This document shows, one piece after another, positions 35,712 to 44,506 of a DNA stretch of 64,000 bases. A program made the position numbers and the translations under genes. The notes beneath the pieces are model-generated. The model searched no databases and was not told where the DNA came from. It saw only the letters and a program-made list of their open reading frames with translations. The DNA is taken from the NCBI RefSeq assembly GCF_000732925.1, contig NZ_CP008953.1, forward strand, positions 558,001 to 622,000, written 5' to 3'. The DNA is from Amycolatopsis japonica. GTDB taxonomy: Bacteria > Actinomycetota > Actinomycetes > Mycobacteriales > Pseudonocardiaceae. Within the stretch, counting starts at the first letter, position 1, and each line of letters starts with the position of its first letter.

Positions 35712-36333
35712 TCAGCGTCCCGGCCTCGACCAGCGTGCAGTCCAGACCGTGCGTTTCGGCGGGGATCCCGTCCAGCGCCGCGGCCCGGCGCTGTTCGAGG
35801 TCGGCGACGCGGATATGCCTGCCGTCCACCAGGATCGGCAGGCGGATGTCCGCGGCGCCGACGTACGCCACCACGTCGTCGAGCACGGTTCCATCGTCGA
35901 GCGTGATGGCCGGGGCGGTCAGCCGCACCAGGTTGTAGCGCATGCCGTTGCCCTCGCATTTGTCGAGCACGGCCAGCTGTTCGGGCGTCGCGAACCACAC
36001 GGCGTGCTCCTCAACGACGCCCGGCGCGGCGGCCAGTGTCGCGGGACGCTGCCCGTCACGGAACCGCAGCCCGGACGCCCAGACCGCGGCGAGGTCGGTG
36101 CAGCGCGCGTGACAGACGACGACCGGGCCTTCCAGGCCCATGTTCTCCCGCAGCCAGGTGATCTTGGACGGGCACGCGTTGGAGCCGTACGCGAGCACGG
36201 CCTGGCGTTCGCGCCAGCCCTCCGGCGCGGTGTCGAGACTGTGCCCGGCACCGTCGAAGTGGACGAACGAATGCCCCGGCCGCGCTCCCGGATACGGATC
36301 GGCCGGGAAATCGGCGTCGGTGAAGAGTTTCAC
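35689..36333 (-). CDS. Gamma-glutamylcyclotransferase-fold protein
   Basis: A 214-residue protein with the GGCT motif [10 protein letters not shown] (YGSN glycine-rich loop) and a later [13 protein letters not shown], where the Glu matches the catalytic acid of gamma-glutamylcyclotransferases. Those enzymes release 5-oxoproline from gamma-glutamyl amines; here a role in thiol or gamma-glutamyl turnover is only inferred. The GTG at 36333 overlaps the stop of the mycothiol-dependent dehydrogenase gene (GTGA), linking the two. Its 3' end overlaps the convergent AgpS-like gene by 23 nt. Confidence 0.8.
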   Translation of the reverse strand: MKLFTDADFPADPYPGARPGHSFVHFDGAGHSLDTAPEGWRERQAVLAYGSNACPSKITWLRENMGLEGPVVVCHARCTDLAAVWASGLRFRDGQRPATLAAAPGVVEEHAVWFATPEQLAVLDKCEGNGMRYNLVRLTAPAITLDDGTVLDDVVAYVGAADIRLPILVDGRHIRVADLEQRRAAALDGIPAETHGLDCTLVEAGTLIRRVSRD

Positions 36334-37424
36334 CACGTCACCACGCTGCGGAGGACGTCTCCGGCATGCATGCGTCCGAAGGCCTGCTCGACGCCGTCGA
36401 GGGCGATCCGCTCGGTGACGAACTTGTCGAGCGGGAGCCTGCCCTGGAGGTAGAGGTCGATCAGCATCGGGAAATCGCGTGAGGGCAGGCAATCGCCGTA
36501 CCACGACGATTTGAGCGAGCCACCGCGCGAGAAGAAGTCGATCAGCGGCAGATCCAGCCGCATGTCCGGGGTCGGGACGCCGACGAGCACCACCGTGCCC
36601 GCCAGATCGCGCCCGTAGAACGCCTGCCGCCACGTTTCGGGCCTGCCGACCGCGTCGATCACGACGTCCGCGCCGAACGAATCGGTGAACTCCCGGATCG
36701 CCTCGACGACCTGGTCTTCGCTCAGTCCCTTGCTGTTCAGCGTGTGCGTGGCGCCGAAGTCCTTGGCCCAGGCGAGTTTCCGGTCGTCGGTGTCGACGGC
36801 GACGATGGTCTTCGCATCCGCCAGGTTCGCCCCCGCGATCGCGGCGTCGCCGACACCGCCGCAGCCGATGACCGCGACGGAATCGCCGCGGCTCACCGCA
36901 CCGGTGTTCAACGCGGCGCCGAGGCCTGCCATCACCCCGCAGCCGAGCAGTCCGGCGACGGCGGGCTCGGCGGCAGGGTCGACCTTCGTGCATTGTCCAC
37001 TGTGGACGAGCGTCTTTTCGAGGAACGCCCCGACGCCGAGCGCGGGCGACAGGGCGGTGCCGTCGGCCAGCGTCATCGGCTGGGCGGCGTTGAACGTGGA
37101 GAAGCAGTACCAGGGCCTGCCCCGGCGGCAGGCGCGGCAGGTGCCGCAGACCGCGCGCCAGTTCAGGATCACGTAATCGCCGGGTTCGAGATCCGTCACG
37201 CCTTCGCCGACGGCCTCCACGAACCCCGCGGCCTCGTGGCCGAGCAGGAACGGGAACTCGTCGTTGATCCCGCCCTCGCGGTAGTGCAGGTCGGTATGGC
37301 AGACGCCGCACGCCTTGACCGAGACGACGGCCTCGCCGGGCCCGGGATCGGGCACCGTCACGGGCTCCAGCGAGACCGGCTCACCCTTGGCGCGGGAAAC
37401 GACGCCCTGGACCTCGTACGGCAT
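36330..37424 (-). CDS. mscR: S-(hydroxymethyl)mycothiol dehydrogenase
   Basis: A 364-residue zinc-dependent, NAD-linked alcohol dehydrogenase that oxidises the formaldehyde adduct of mycothiol (also acting as S-nitrosomycothiol reductase in relatives). The catalytic zinc site is in CGVCHTDLH and GHEAAGFVE; the structural zinc site is [15 protein letters not shown]; the Rossmann motif is [15 protein letters not shown]. The long insertion [20 protein letters not shown] is typical of the mycothiol enzyme. The ATG at 37424 follows GGAGGTG. Co-transcribed with the GGCT-fold gene. Confidence 0.9.
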   Translation of the reverse strand: MPYEVQGVVSRAKGEPVSLEPVTVPDPGPGEAVVSVKACGVCHTDLHYREGGINDEFPFLLGHEAAGFVEAVGEGVTDLEPGDYVILNWRAVCGTCRACRRGRPWYCFSTFNAAQPMTLADGTALSPALGVGAFLEKTLVHSGQCTKVDPAAEPAVAGLLGCGVMAGLGAALNTGAVSRGDSVAVIGCGGVGDAAIAGANLADAKTIVAVDTDDRKLAWAKDFGATHTLNSKGLSEDQVVEAIREFTDSFGADVVIDAVGRPETWRQAFYGRDLAGTVVLVGVPTPDMRLDLPLIDFFSRGGSLKSSWYGDCLPSRDFPMLIDLYLQGRLPLDKFVTERIALDGVEQAFGRMHAGDVLRSVVTW

Positions 37425-37504
37425 GCCCACCTCCGAGTAGTCGACTTCGCAGCTTGCCACGAAGCCGACCCGGATCGCGACATCCGCTCGGGTGCGGTAT
37501 CGGT

Positions 37505-38770
37505 TCAGTGCCCAGGCGTGATGATGTAAGCGACGCCGCCCGGACCACTGGAAACGCCGCCATTCGTGTTGTACCGCTTGGTGCGCTGCCAAATCGTTTC
37601 GAACTGGTGTCGCTTGTAGACATTCCGGACCCGGTCGTTGCTGCTCGCCGCCGGGTCGTTCGCGATCACGTCACCGTCCTTGGTGAAGCCGACGACGACC
37701 ATGATGTGCCCGGCGGTGCCGTAGCCCGCGCCGTCGAGTTCCTCGGCCTTGAACGACTGCGACGTGATCACCGGGATGCCGCGCGCGATGTACTTCTCGA
37801 GTTCGTTCAAGGAGTGCAAACGGGTGATGTGCCCACGCAGTCCGAGTGAAGCGGCGTACGCGGTGTTGAACGGCCAGTTGCCGGTTCCGTCGTAGGCGTA
37901 GTCGAACGTGTAGCGGGCGGCGTACGCGACGGTCGGATCGACGTAACCCTCCGGGATCCACTTCATGTCTTCGGGCTTGGGCCGTTTGCCCCAGTACTCG
38001 GCGACCATTTCGGTGGACGTCGGGCTGCACCAGTTCTCGCCGCCACCGCCGTACTCCGGGAACTGTCCTTTGTGGAGGTTCTGCGCGTAGGCGGGCACCT
38101 TGAGTTCGATCCCGGTGGCGCGGCCCGGCTTGGTCGCCTGGACCTCGAAGCGGTCCGGGACCAGCGACGTCATCGCGCCGACCGACGTCACCGACGGCGT
38201 GGCGTGGGAGCCGGCCTCGCGGTACAGGCTGACCCGCAGCTGGTACGAGCGAAGCGCGACGCCCGCCTTCATGACCAGCGTGTCGACGTCGACCGCGGCG
38301 TTGGCGTCGCTCTGCCCGTCGACGCTGGTGCGTTTGATGTCGGCGTCCCCGCTGGCCCAGCGGCCCATGACGTACCAGGAGGTCTCGGCGCCCGACGCGG
38401 TGCGGCCCTTCGCCTCCACCTTGACCCAGGTCTTGGCCGGCGTCTTCGCGTTCCACGAAGCGACCAGCTGCGAGGCGTCGAAGCCCTGCGTGTGGCTCCG
38501 CGACGTCCATTGGCCGTATTCGTAGGTCTTCGTGGTGCCGAGCACGGGTTCGGTGTGCTCGATCGTGCCGATCGGGCGGTCGATGCGCAGGGCGCCGTGG
38601 TCGAGGCCGAGCCCTTCGAGCCTGCCGTCGCGGAAACCGGCGTGACCGGACCATTCGTGGTAGTCGATCGACTCGTCGTCCGGACGGCCGGGACCCGCTT
38701 CCGCCGTCTGTGCCGTCACCGCGGTCATCGTCGCGATCGTCAGCAGCGTGACCAGCCCTCGTCTGCGCAT
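37505..38770 (-). CDS. Secreted C39-like cysteine peptidase family protein
   Basis: A 421-residue exported protein. The signal peptide is [20 protein letters not shown] with cleavage near AEA at residue 25. A beta-rich region of about 200 residues precedes a papain-like C39 domain: Cys in [13 protein letters not shown] (around residue 247), His in [12 protein letters not shown] and Asp in [10 protein letters not shown] complete the triad. It probably acts extracellularly as a peptidase; the target is unknown. The ATG at 38770 follows GGAGCCGGG. Confidence 0.85.
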   Translation of the reverse strand: MRRRGLVTLLTIATMTAVTAQTAEAGPGRPDDESIDYHEWSGHAGFRDGRLEGLGLDHGALRIDRPIGTIEHTEPVLGTTKTYEYGQWTSRSHTQGFDASQLVASWNAKTPAKTWVKVEAKGRTASGAETSWYVMGRWASGDADIKRTSVDGQSDANAAVDVDTLVMKAGVALRSYQLRVSLYREAGSHATPSVTSVGAMTSLVPDRFEVQATKPGRATGIELKVPAYAQNLHKGQFPEYGGGGENWCSPTSTEMVAEYWGKRPKPEDMKWIPEGYVDPTVAYAARYTFDYAYDGTGNWPFNTAYAASLGLRGHITRLHSLNELEKYIARGIPVITSQSFKAEELDGAGYGTAGHIMVVVGFTKDGDVIANDPAASSNDRVRNVYKRHQFETIWQRTKRYNTNGGVSSGPGGVAYIITPGH

Positions 38771-38844
38771 CCCGGCTCCATCCCTCGATTCCACCCAGTA
38801 GGGAAGGGATTTTCGCCGGTCGCGCGAGGTATGTAAACAGTTGC

Positions 38845-39246
38845 CTACAAGACGGCCTGCGTCTGTGTCACTTTCGCGACCAGCTTGCCCTCGTCGTCGC
38901 GGATTTCGGTTTCCACCACGATGAGCTTGCGGCCCGCGTGCAGCGGCTTCGCGGTGGCCGTGGCGTGACCGGACCGGACCGCGCGCAGGAAGTTCGTCTT
39001 CGACTCGACGGTGGTCGTGCCTTGGGCGCCCTCGGGCAGGTTGAGGAACGCGCAGACCGCGCCCGTGGCATCGGCGAGCGCCATCAGCGTGCCGCCGTGC
39101 AGTACGCCGCCGAGCGTGCAGAGCGTTTCGTCCCAGGCGATCCGGGCGCGCACGGCCGCGGGGGAATGCTCCAGTACCTCGATGCCGAGCCGCTCGGTGA
39201 GCGGCATGGTCCGGTGGAAGAGCGCGGTGCCTTCTGCGTCGATCAT
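38845..39246 (-). CDS. PaaI-type hotdog-fold thioesterase
   Basis: A 133-residue thioesterase of the PaaI/YdiI group that hydrolyses acyl-CoA. Typical parts are GVLHGGTLMALADATGAVCA (active-site region of the hotdog helix) and ESKTNFLRAVRSGHATATA (the strand with a phosphate-binding turn). The ATG at 39246 is preferred; an in-frame GTG at 39267 would add seven residues and cannot be excluded. Substrate unknown; the neighbours give no metabolic clue. Confidence 0.85.
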   Translation of the reverse strand: MIDAEGTALFHRTMPLTERLGIEVLEHSPAAVRARIAWDETLCTLGGVLHGGTLMALADATGAVCAFLNLPEGAQGTTTVESKTNFLRAVRSGHATATAKPLHAGRKLIVVETEIRDDEGKLVAKVTQTQAVL

Positions 39247-39303
39247 GGTGCCGAGCGTGCCCGGCACCGCGCCCCGTGTCGATTACCCCCGAGGTAACCC
39301 CCG

Positions 39304-39365
39304 GCATTTCGTCCTCTGAATGCGATCCTTGCGCGTGCAACTACCGCATTCAGAGGACGAAACGC
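39304..39365. terminator. Hairpin, repeat family A copy 2
   Basis: The arms match copies at 674-735 and 48153-48214: GCATTTCGTCCTCTGAATGC on the left and GCATTCAGAGGACGAAACGC on the right, with two unpaired positions. It begins 7 nt beyond the phosphoesterase stop (39373) on the minus strand and is likely its terminator. Confidence 0.75.
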
Positions 39366-39372
39366 GCGGGAG

Positions 39373-41094
39373 TCAGGCGAGCGGGTGGGGCAGCAGGAGT
39401 TCCGTGTTCTGGTCTTGAGCGGTGCCGACCGCGCCCAGTGAGGCGTGGATGTCGTTGTACGAGAACTCCCGGTACAGCGACGCAAGCGCTTGCGTCGAGG
39501 TGTCCGAGTACGACGCCTCGTACGGCGCTTCCGCCTCGATCAGCGTCGTGAACAGCGACAACGTGCCGTCCGCGTTGTCGGCGACCTCGATGATCCGCGC
39601 GTGCTGCGGGAAGTCGATGTGCGAAGCGGTGTTGATCTCCCAGAAGCCCTGCTTCGCGGTCTTGCCTGCGTGCGGGGTGATCTTGTTGTGGTGCGTGTGC
39701 CCGTTGACCCACGCCAGCACGTTCGGGAATCGGTGCAGCAGCGAGACGAACGTGTCGCCGTTGAGCCGGATCTCCAGCGGATGCCGCGCGTCCGGCAGCA
39801 CGTTGCCCATGGTGTCGCTGGTGTGGTGGCTGAACAGGATGAACAGCTCGTCCGTCACGTTCTGCGTGACCTTGCGCCCGAAGAAGTCGTAGTACGTCGA
39901 ACTGTTGCGCTTGAGCGTGTTCTCCACCCAGGTGAACTGCCCGAGCCCGATCGATCCGTCGGCCAGCCCGGCCATCGTCGTGGTGTCGAGGCTGATGCCG
40001 GTGATCCCCGGCGCGATGCGGAAGGTGTAGTACACGTTCCGCCCGTCGGCGTTGTTCCCGCTGAACCCGTGGCCCACCGGGCCGGGGCCGGTGTTGGCGG
40101 AGTCGAGGTGGTGCTGGACGAACTCCGCGGTGCTGAACGGCCGCCGTCGCTCGTCCGGGGTGATTTCGCGGATCGTGCCGGAACCGCCGAACAGCTCCGT
40201 GATCGGCACGCCCGAGCCGGACCCGATCGCCTTCGCGAGCTTCCGCGACGTCGTCTCGTCCTTGCCGATCACCTTGAAGCGGCCGGTGTACCAGGCGTCC
40301 ATCCCCGGCAGATCCGGCACCGTGCCGACGATGCTGTCGTCGTGGTTGCCGAAGGTGCAGAACCACGGGACGTCGAGACCAGGCGAGGTGAAGGTGTTCG
40401 ACGCCGCGCCGAGTAGGCCGGGCAGCTGCGGGAAACCCTTCTTCGTGTACGCGTCGTCCAGCGTCTTGCCGGGGTTCCAGTAGTGCGAGGACCCGGACGT
40501 CTGGACGCCTTCGTGCACGTTCGGGTCGCCCGAGGTCGGGTTCACCGTGCCGCCGTTGAGCACCTTGAGGAACCATTCGAGCTCGATCAGCTCGTGGTTG
40601 TCCGTGTTGTCGCCGGTCGTGACCATGAAGTCGATCGCCCGCCCCGTGAACGGGCCCGTCTTCAGGCTGTTCACCCGCTCCACGAGCGCCGTCGTGGCGA
40701 CCGGGCCGAGAGTCTCCTGCGGCCGGTGCGCCGAGCCGACGAACGGGTGCAGGTACTCGAACCGCGCCGGGCTTTCGGCGTCGGTGAAGTGCAGGTCGGT
40801 GAACTGCGCGAAGGACGCCATCGCGCGGCGCCGGTCGTCGCGGCCGGACTTCGGCGCGGCGAGATCGCCGCGGATCACGAGCGGCCAGCCGGGGCCCGCG
40901 GTCAGCCGCGTGTAGCCGGGACCGCTGGTCAACGGGGCCGCCGCGGCTTCCAGTGTGGTGCCCGCGGTGCGGACCGCGCGGGACGCGGTACGCGCGAGCG
41001 CGCGGTCGAGCGCGTTGGCGGTCGGTGTGCACAGCAGCAGGCCGACGCCGGCGGCGCCCGCCGCGGTGAAGGTGCGCCTGGAGATGACGGACAT
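39373..41094 (-). CDS. Tat-exported metallophosphoesterase (TIGR03767-like)
   Basis: A 573-residue calcineurin-like phosphoesterase. The twin-arginine signal SRRTFTAAGAAGVGLLL predicts folded export. Metal-binding motifs in order are FTDLHFTD, TTGDNTDNH, FGNHDD and NGHTHHN, giving the full dinuclear site. Length and layout match actinomycete TIGR03767 proteins, whose substrate is not known. The ATG at 41094 follows a G-rich leader. Monocistronic, flanked by the family A hairpin at its 3' end. Confidence 0.88.
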   Translation of the reverse strand: MSVISRRTFTAAGAAGVGLLLCTPTANALDRALARTASRAVRTAGTTLEAAAAPLTSGPGYTRLTAGPGWPLVIRGDLAAPKSGRDDRRRAMASFAQFTDLHFTDAESPARFEYLHPFVGSAHRPQETLGPVATTALVERVNSLKTGPFTGRAIDFMVTTGDNTDNHELIELEWFLKVLNGGTVNPTSGDPNVHEGVQTSGSSHYWNPGKTLDDAYTKKGFPQLPGLLGAASNTFTSPGLDVPWFCTFGNHDDSIVGTVPDLPGMDAWYTGRFKVIGKDETTSRKLAKAIGSGSGVPITELFGGSGTIREITPDERRRPFSTAEFVQHHLDSANTGPGPVGHGFSGNNADGRNVYYTFRIAPGITGISLDTTTMAGLADGSIGLGQFTWVENTLKRNSSTYYDFFGRKVTQNVTDELFILFSHHTSDTMGNVLPDARHPLEIRLNGDTFVSLLHRFPNVLAWVNGHTHHNKITPHAGKTAKQGFWEINTASHIDFPQHARIIEVADNADGTLSLFTTLIEAEAPYEASYSDTSTQALASLYREFSYNDIHASLGAVGTAQDQNTELLLPHPLA

Positions 41095-41269
41095 GGCGGT
41101 GCCCCCAGTCGTCGCGGGTGGGTGTCGCGGAAGGACGATGCCGGACGACGTTAGCCGTGGGGTGAACGCCAGAAAAGGGTAATGCGAAAATTTGTCACGT
41201 TCGGCCGAATACGCAAGTAGCCAAGCGGGCTGGTTACGCTGGCCGCTCGACGAGCGAGGAGGTGGCCCG

Positions 41270-41704
41270 GTGGGTGCTTCGGCTTGGTCCGTCCGCGGCC
41301 GGTTCGACGGCGACCCGGAAGCGGCGCTGGACGCGATGAAGGCGCGCGTCTTCGAGGAGGGCGACTACCTCTGGGAAGAGGACGAACTCGGCCGCCCGGA
41401 CTCGATCGACGAGCTGTACGAGGTGGAGAGCGTCCAGGAGTCCGGGACCCATTCCGTGCTCGACGTCCACGAGTTCATCAGCGCCACGGGTGAGGACGAC
41501 TTCGGCACGATCCGGCCCCTGACCGACGCCGAACTCGTCGCCGCGTTCGGCACGGAGGAGCCGTCCGTGGCGGACTTCGACGAACTCGACAAGGCCGGTC
41601 GGCTGCCGTACGAGCGGCGGCCTCGGTGGAGCGCGAACTGCGCGCTGCTGTACGAGGACGACGTCGCCGTCGAACTGGCGATCTGGGGCGTGTCCGGCGA
41701 CTAG
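41270..41704 (+). CDS. Hypothetical protein, 144 aa
   Basis: An acidic soluble protein with no recognised domain. The first half (ASAWSVRGRFDGDPEAALDA, then MKARVFEEGDYLWEEDEL) is helical and charged; the end (RWSANCALLYEDDVAVELA) looks beta-rich, with a single Cys. The GTG at 41270 was chosen because GAGGAGGTGG precedes it with good spacing; a longer frame from 41192 has no ribosome site. No operon partners. Confidence 0.65.
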   Translation: MGASAWSVRGRFDGDPEAALDAMKARVFEEGDYLWEEDELGRPDSIDELYEVESVQESGTHSVLDVHEFISATGEDDFGTIRPLTDAELVAAFGTEEPSVADFDELDKAGRLPYERRPRWSANCALLYEDDVAVELAIWGVSGD

Positions 41705-41719
41705 AGCCGGGGGCGCGTC

Positions 41720-41759
41720 TGTCGTGACCGGACCGGTCACGCGCGACCGTGTGGATTTC
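41720..41759. repeat. Dispersed repeat, copy 2 (inverted)
   Basis: TGTCGTGACCGGACCGGTCA with CGCGCGACCGTGTGGATTT is the reverse complement, with about six differences, of 16291-16328. The inner GTGACCGGACCGGTCAC is itself a near palindrome. The stop of the hypothetical gene lies 16 nt upstream. Confidence 0.6.
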
Positions 41760-41790
41760 GGGTCCTTGCGACCACCGGGTTGGGCACCTG

Positions 41791-41849
41791 AAGTACATGA
41801 AGGCCCCCTTCATTGCGTCTAGCGCAAGGAAGGGGGCCTTCATGTACTT
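41791..41849. terminator. 20-bp perfect hairpin of the AAGG/CCTT type
   Basis: AAGTACATGAAGGCCCCCTT (41791-41810) pairs perfectly with 41830-41849. The loop holds an incomplete inner stem (TTGCG with CGCAA). It lies between two convergent genes and may stop transcription from both sides. Confidence 0.7.
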
Positions 41850-41927
41850 GGGGAAGGTGCCACTCACGAGGTTTGCAGGGCCGAGTTCGACGGTGGTGCT
41901 TCGGGCGCGTCGGTGACGCGGCACCGC

Positions 41928-42037
41928 ACTCGCGTGATCGAGGCCGGAACTCGCGTGATCAGCGGCGGAACACCTAGTGCGGCATCCAGTCACGCGAGTT
42001 ACGTCCCTGATCACGCGAGTCACGCCTTCGATCACGC
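41928..42037. repeat. 21-bp-spaced array of ACTCGCGTGATC units with dyad symmetry
   Basis: Two direct units ACTCGCGTGATC start at 41928 and 41949, and two inverted units end at 41999 and 42020; each pair is exactly 21 bp apart. A shortened fifth unit GATCACGC is at 42030-42037. The dyad centre is near 41974. It lies between the convergent 41704 and 42067 stops; no gene covers it. Confidence 0.7.
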
Positions 42038-42066
42038 CGCGCCTGCACGGACACGGCCGCCAGGGG

Positions 42067-42666
42067 CTACAGCCGGGCAGCGAGCCCGTCGAGGATCACC
42101 TCGACACCCAGCTCGAACAGCTCTTCGCCGCTCTGCCGCGCGAAAGCCGGCCCCAACCTGCCCACATGCGGATAGGCCTCAAGCCGCGCGAGGAACCCTT
42201 CGTCCGGCTTCCGCGCGGGGAGCGTCTCGACCGACGCGAGTACGTGCGCCGTGAGCAGGCGCGAAATCCCGGCGGTGTCCTCTTCGGAGAAGCCCGCCTC
42301 CAGCAGGATCCGCGCGGTCGTCTCGATATGGCCCAGCCGGTGCGGCCCGGTCGGCGGCCGTTCGCGCAGCAGCGCGGCCGAGTCCCGGTGACGCAGCAGC
42401 AGGGCGCGGAACTGGCGGAGCCCGCTCGCGAGCTGATCGCGCCACGGCAGCGATCCATCGATCTCGAAGGCGTCGGCGCAGATCGCCTCGGCGACGAGAT
42501 CCAGCAGCTCGGCCTTGTCCTTCACGTGCCAGTACAGCGTCGGTGAGCTGACGCCGAGCTTCGCCGCCAGCCGCCGGGTCGTCAGCTCCGCGAGGCCGGC
42601 GTCGTCGAGCAGTTCGACGGCCGCCTCGGTGATCTTGGCGAGGTCGAGTGAGCCTTTGCGTGCCAC
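42067..42666 (-). CDS. TetR-family regulator closely resembling Tn10 TetR in its DNA-binding head
   Basis: A 199-residue TetR protein. Its head, LTTRRLAAKLGVSSPTLYWH then VKDKAELLDL, is nearly that of tetracycline repressors of the Tn10 class ([20 protein letters not shown]). The core is also TetR_C-like (FRALLLRHRDSAAL), but positions that bind tetracycline in Tn10 TetR, such as His64, are not conserved, so another ligand is likely. The GTG at 42666 is 7 nt after TAGAGT on the minus strand, and that hexamer overlaps the first tetO-like site. It diverges from a small membrane-protein gene. Confidence 0.92.
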   Translation of the reverse strand: MARKGSLDLAKITEAAVELLDDAGLAELTTRRLAAKLGVSSPTLYWHVKDKAELLDLVAEAICADAFEIDGSLPWRDQLASGLRQFRALLLRHRDSAALLRERPPTGPHRLGHIETTARILLEAGFSEEDTAGISRLLTAHVLASVETLPARKPDEGFLARLEAYPHVGRLGPAFARQSGEELFELGVEVILDGLAARL

Positions 42667-42675
42667 CCGGCGGAC

Positions 42676-42713
42676 TCTATCAGTGATAGATTTATCTCTA
42701 TCGCTGATAGAGA
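42676..42713. promoter_or_regulatory. Two tetO-like operators
   Basis: TCTATCAGTGATAGA (42676-42690) and TCTCTATCGCTGATAGAGA (42695-42713) are near-perfect dyads that match the classical Tn10 tet operator core TATCANTGATA in one case exactly and in the other with a single central change. They lie back to back in the 59-nt divergent region, one over the repressor's own -10 hexamer and one next to the membrane-protein ribosome site. Confidence 0.85.
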
Positions 42714-42725
42714 ACGGGGGAAGTG

Positions 42726-43175
42726 ATGCTTTGGACACCGAAGATCCGCCTGGTCACGGTGCTCTGCTCGATCGTCTTCGTGCTCGGGACGACGCTGCAG
42801 AACTATGTGATCATCGACCTGGATCTGATCGAGGCGAGTATGCGGCTCAAGGGGGCCGACACCGCCGACGCGCCCACATACCTGAGCGCGTTGCGGCTGG
42901 TGGGGAACGTCTTCATCGTCGGCAACGCCTTGGGACTGCTGGTGTGGTTCGGGTGGCGTTGGTTGTTCTGGCCGGTGCTCGCGTTCAACGTCGCCCAAGC
43001 CTTCGGCGTGTTCGTCGTGCCGTTCGAAGTGCACCGGGCGGCGATCGCCGAACACGGCTGGCCGGGCGTGCTGCCTTCGCTGGTCACCGACGGTGGCGCG
43101 GTGATCCTGTCGATCGTGCTGATCACCGCTTACGTGCGGTCGTTCAGGCGGAAAGGCGACCCAGTTCGGCTTTGA
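42726..43175 (+). CDS. Small four-span membrane protein controlled by the tetO-like module
   Basis: A 149-residue protein with about four membrane helices: IRLVTVLCSIVFVLGTTLQN, LRLVGNVFIVGNALGLLVWF, WRWLFWPVLAFNVAQAFGVF and a last one before the basic tail SFRRKGD. It is unlike the 12-helix TetA efflux pumps usually paired with Tn10-type TetR. The ATG at 42726 follows CGGGGGAAG. Its 3' end overlaps the opposing solute-binding gene by 32 nt. Function unknown. Confidence 0.78.
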   Translation: MLWTPKIRLVTVLCSIVFVLGTTLQNYVIIDLDLIEASMRLKGADTADAPTYLSALRLVGNVFIVGNALGLLVWFGWRWLFWPVLAFNVAQAFGVFVVPFEVHRAAIAEHGWPGVLPSLVTDGGAVILSIVLITAYVRSFRRKGDPVRL

Positions 43176-44406
43176 CGGCCTCGACGGCGGCCTTCGTCTC
43201 GGTGGCCGGGTCGGCGCCGTCGCGGGCGATCCGGCCCAGCGCGTCGACGAGCGCGGTGTTCGCCGCCGGTGTCCACAGTGGACCGGCGGTGCGCCCGTTC
43301 TCCTTGACCAGCTTCGCGGCGTCGCCCGCCGAGGTGACCTTGTCGAGCACGCTCAGCCGCGCGGGCAGATGGAAACCGAACTTGGTGGCGAACTCCTGCT
43401 GGAAGTCGACGCGCTCAAGCCACAGCCATTTGACGAAATCCTTGGCGGCGTTGGGGTTCAGGCTCTTGGTGTGCACCATCGCGCTCAGTCCGCCGACCGG
43501 CACGGACGGCGCGCCCGCCGCGTCGAGCCGTGGGAAGGCCAGGACACCGAAGTCGTCTTTCAAGGTGTCCTGGATCTTCGGCAGGTTCCACAGCCAGGTC
43601 CACTGCATCGCGGTGATCCCGTCGATGAACGGGAGCGGATCCGGCCAGTCCGTCGCGGCGCCCAGCAGCAGCGAACCGTTGAGCTCGTGGAGTTTCGCGA
43701 ACGCCGTGGCGGTACGCGGATCATCGAAGCCGACGGATTTCCCGTCCTTGACGTAGTCGAGCCCCGCCGACCACAGCAGCGGCCCGGCGAGCGCCGCCGC
43801 GCCCGCGTCGTTGCCGGCGAAGAGGCCTTTGACGCCGTCCTTGGACAGTTTCTTCGCGGCGTCGACGAGTTCGTCCAGCGTCTGAGGCGGCTGAACCCCG
43901 GCCTCCTGCAGGAAACTCTTGCGGTAGAAGAGGACTTGCGTGTCCAGCGCTTGAGGAATGCCGTAAGTCTTGCCGTCGACGGTCTGTGCCGCGAGCACCG
44001 AGGGGTTGAAGTCCCCGCGCACTGGCCCGATGACGTCGTCGAGCGGGACGAGGAGGTTCTGCCGGACCCGCTCGACGGTGACCTGGCCTTCGAAGACGTC
44101 CGGGACCGGGCCCGCCTGCAGCGCGGCGTTGAGTTTCGTTTCGTAGTCGTCGGGATTCCATTGCACCGCGACCTTGGACTTCTGGTACGCCGCCGCGTAG
44201 CGCGTGACGGCTTCCTGGACGCCCGCCTCGGGATACGGGTGATACCACTGCGTGAGATCCACCGGTTTCGGTTTCGGCCTGGTCACTCCGGCGGAGTAGG
44301 CCGTCGAGGGTGGCGCGTTTCCTGTTTGGACGGTATTGGACCCGCAGGCGGAGAGCACCGTCGTCCCCGCCAGCGCCAGGAACGTCCGCCTGCTTGTCTT
44401 ACGCAC
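43144..44406 (-). CDS. Extracellular solute-binding lipoprotein (family 1), orphan
   Basis: A 420-residue lipoprotein with an RR motif before the hydrophobic segment (MRKTSRRTFLALAGTTVLSAC, lipidated Cys21; quoted here as its ends RKTSRRTF and VLSAC). The mature domain has sugar-binding-protein features: AAYQKSKVAVQWNPDDYETK, PDVFEGQ, YGIPQALDTQVLFYRK and FDDPRTATAFAKL. It would deliver a sugar or oligosaccharide to an ABC permease, but no permease or ATPase gene is adjacent. The GTG at 44406 follows GAAGGG. Confidence 0.87.
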   Translation of the reverse strand: MRKTSRRTFLALAGTTVLSACGSNTVQTGNAPPSTAYSAGVTRPKPKPVDLTQWYHPYPEAGVQEAVTRYAAAYQKSKVAVQWNPDDYETKLNAALQAGPVPDVFEGQVTVERVRQNLLVPLDDVIGPVRGDFNPSVLAAQTVDGKTYGIPQALDTQVLFYRKSFLQEAGVQPPQTLDELVDAAKKLSKDGVKGLFAGNDAGAAALAGPLLWSAGLDYVKDGKSVGFDDPRTATAFAKLHELNGSLLLGAATDWPDPLPFIDGITAMQWTWLWNLPKIQDTLKDDFGVLAFPRLDAAGAPSVPVGGLSAMVHTKSLNPNAAKDFVKWLWLERVDFQQEFATKFGFHLPARLSVLDKVTSAGDAAKLVKENGRTAGPLWTPAANTALVDALGRIARDGADPATETKAAVEAVKAELGRLSA

Positions 44407-44430
44407 CAACAAAACCCTTCGCCGAACGCC

Positions 44431-44476
44431 GTGAAGGCCATCTCCAGGGACCAGAGTCCCTCAAGATGGCCTTCAC
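44431..44476. terminator. Hairpin of the AAGG/CCTT type
   Basis: GTGAAGGCCATCT (44431-44443) pairs with AGATGGCCTTCAC (44464-44476), and AGGGAC with GTCCCT inside. It lies between the acyl-CoA synthetase stop (44507) and the solute-binding gene, so it may terminate the former. Confidence 0.65.
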
Positions 44477-44506
44477 TGAAGCGCAGGCGCGCGGGAGATT
44501 AACCCG

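Noticed and set aside
41928..42037. Short regular repeats as a CRISPR array
   Set aside because: Units are only 12 bp with 9-bp spacers, change orientation in the middle, and no cas gene is present.
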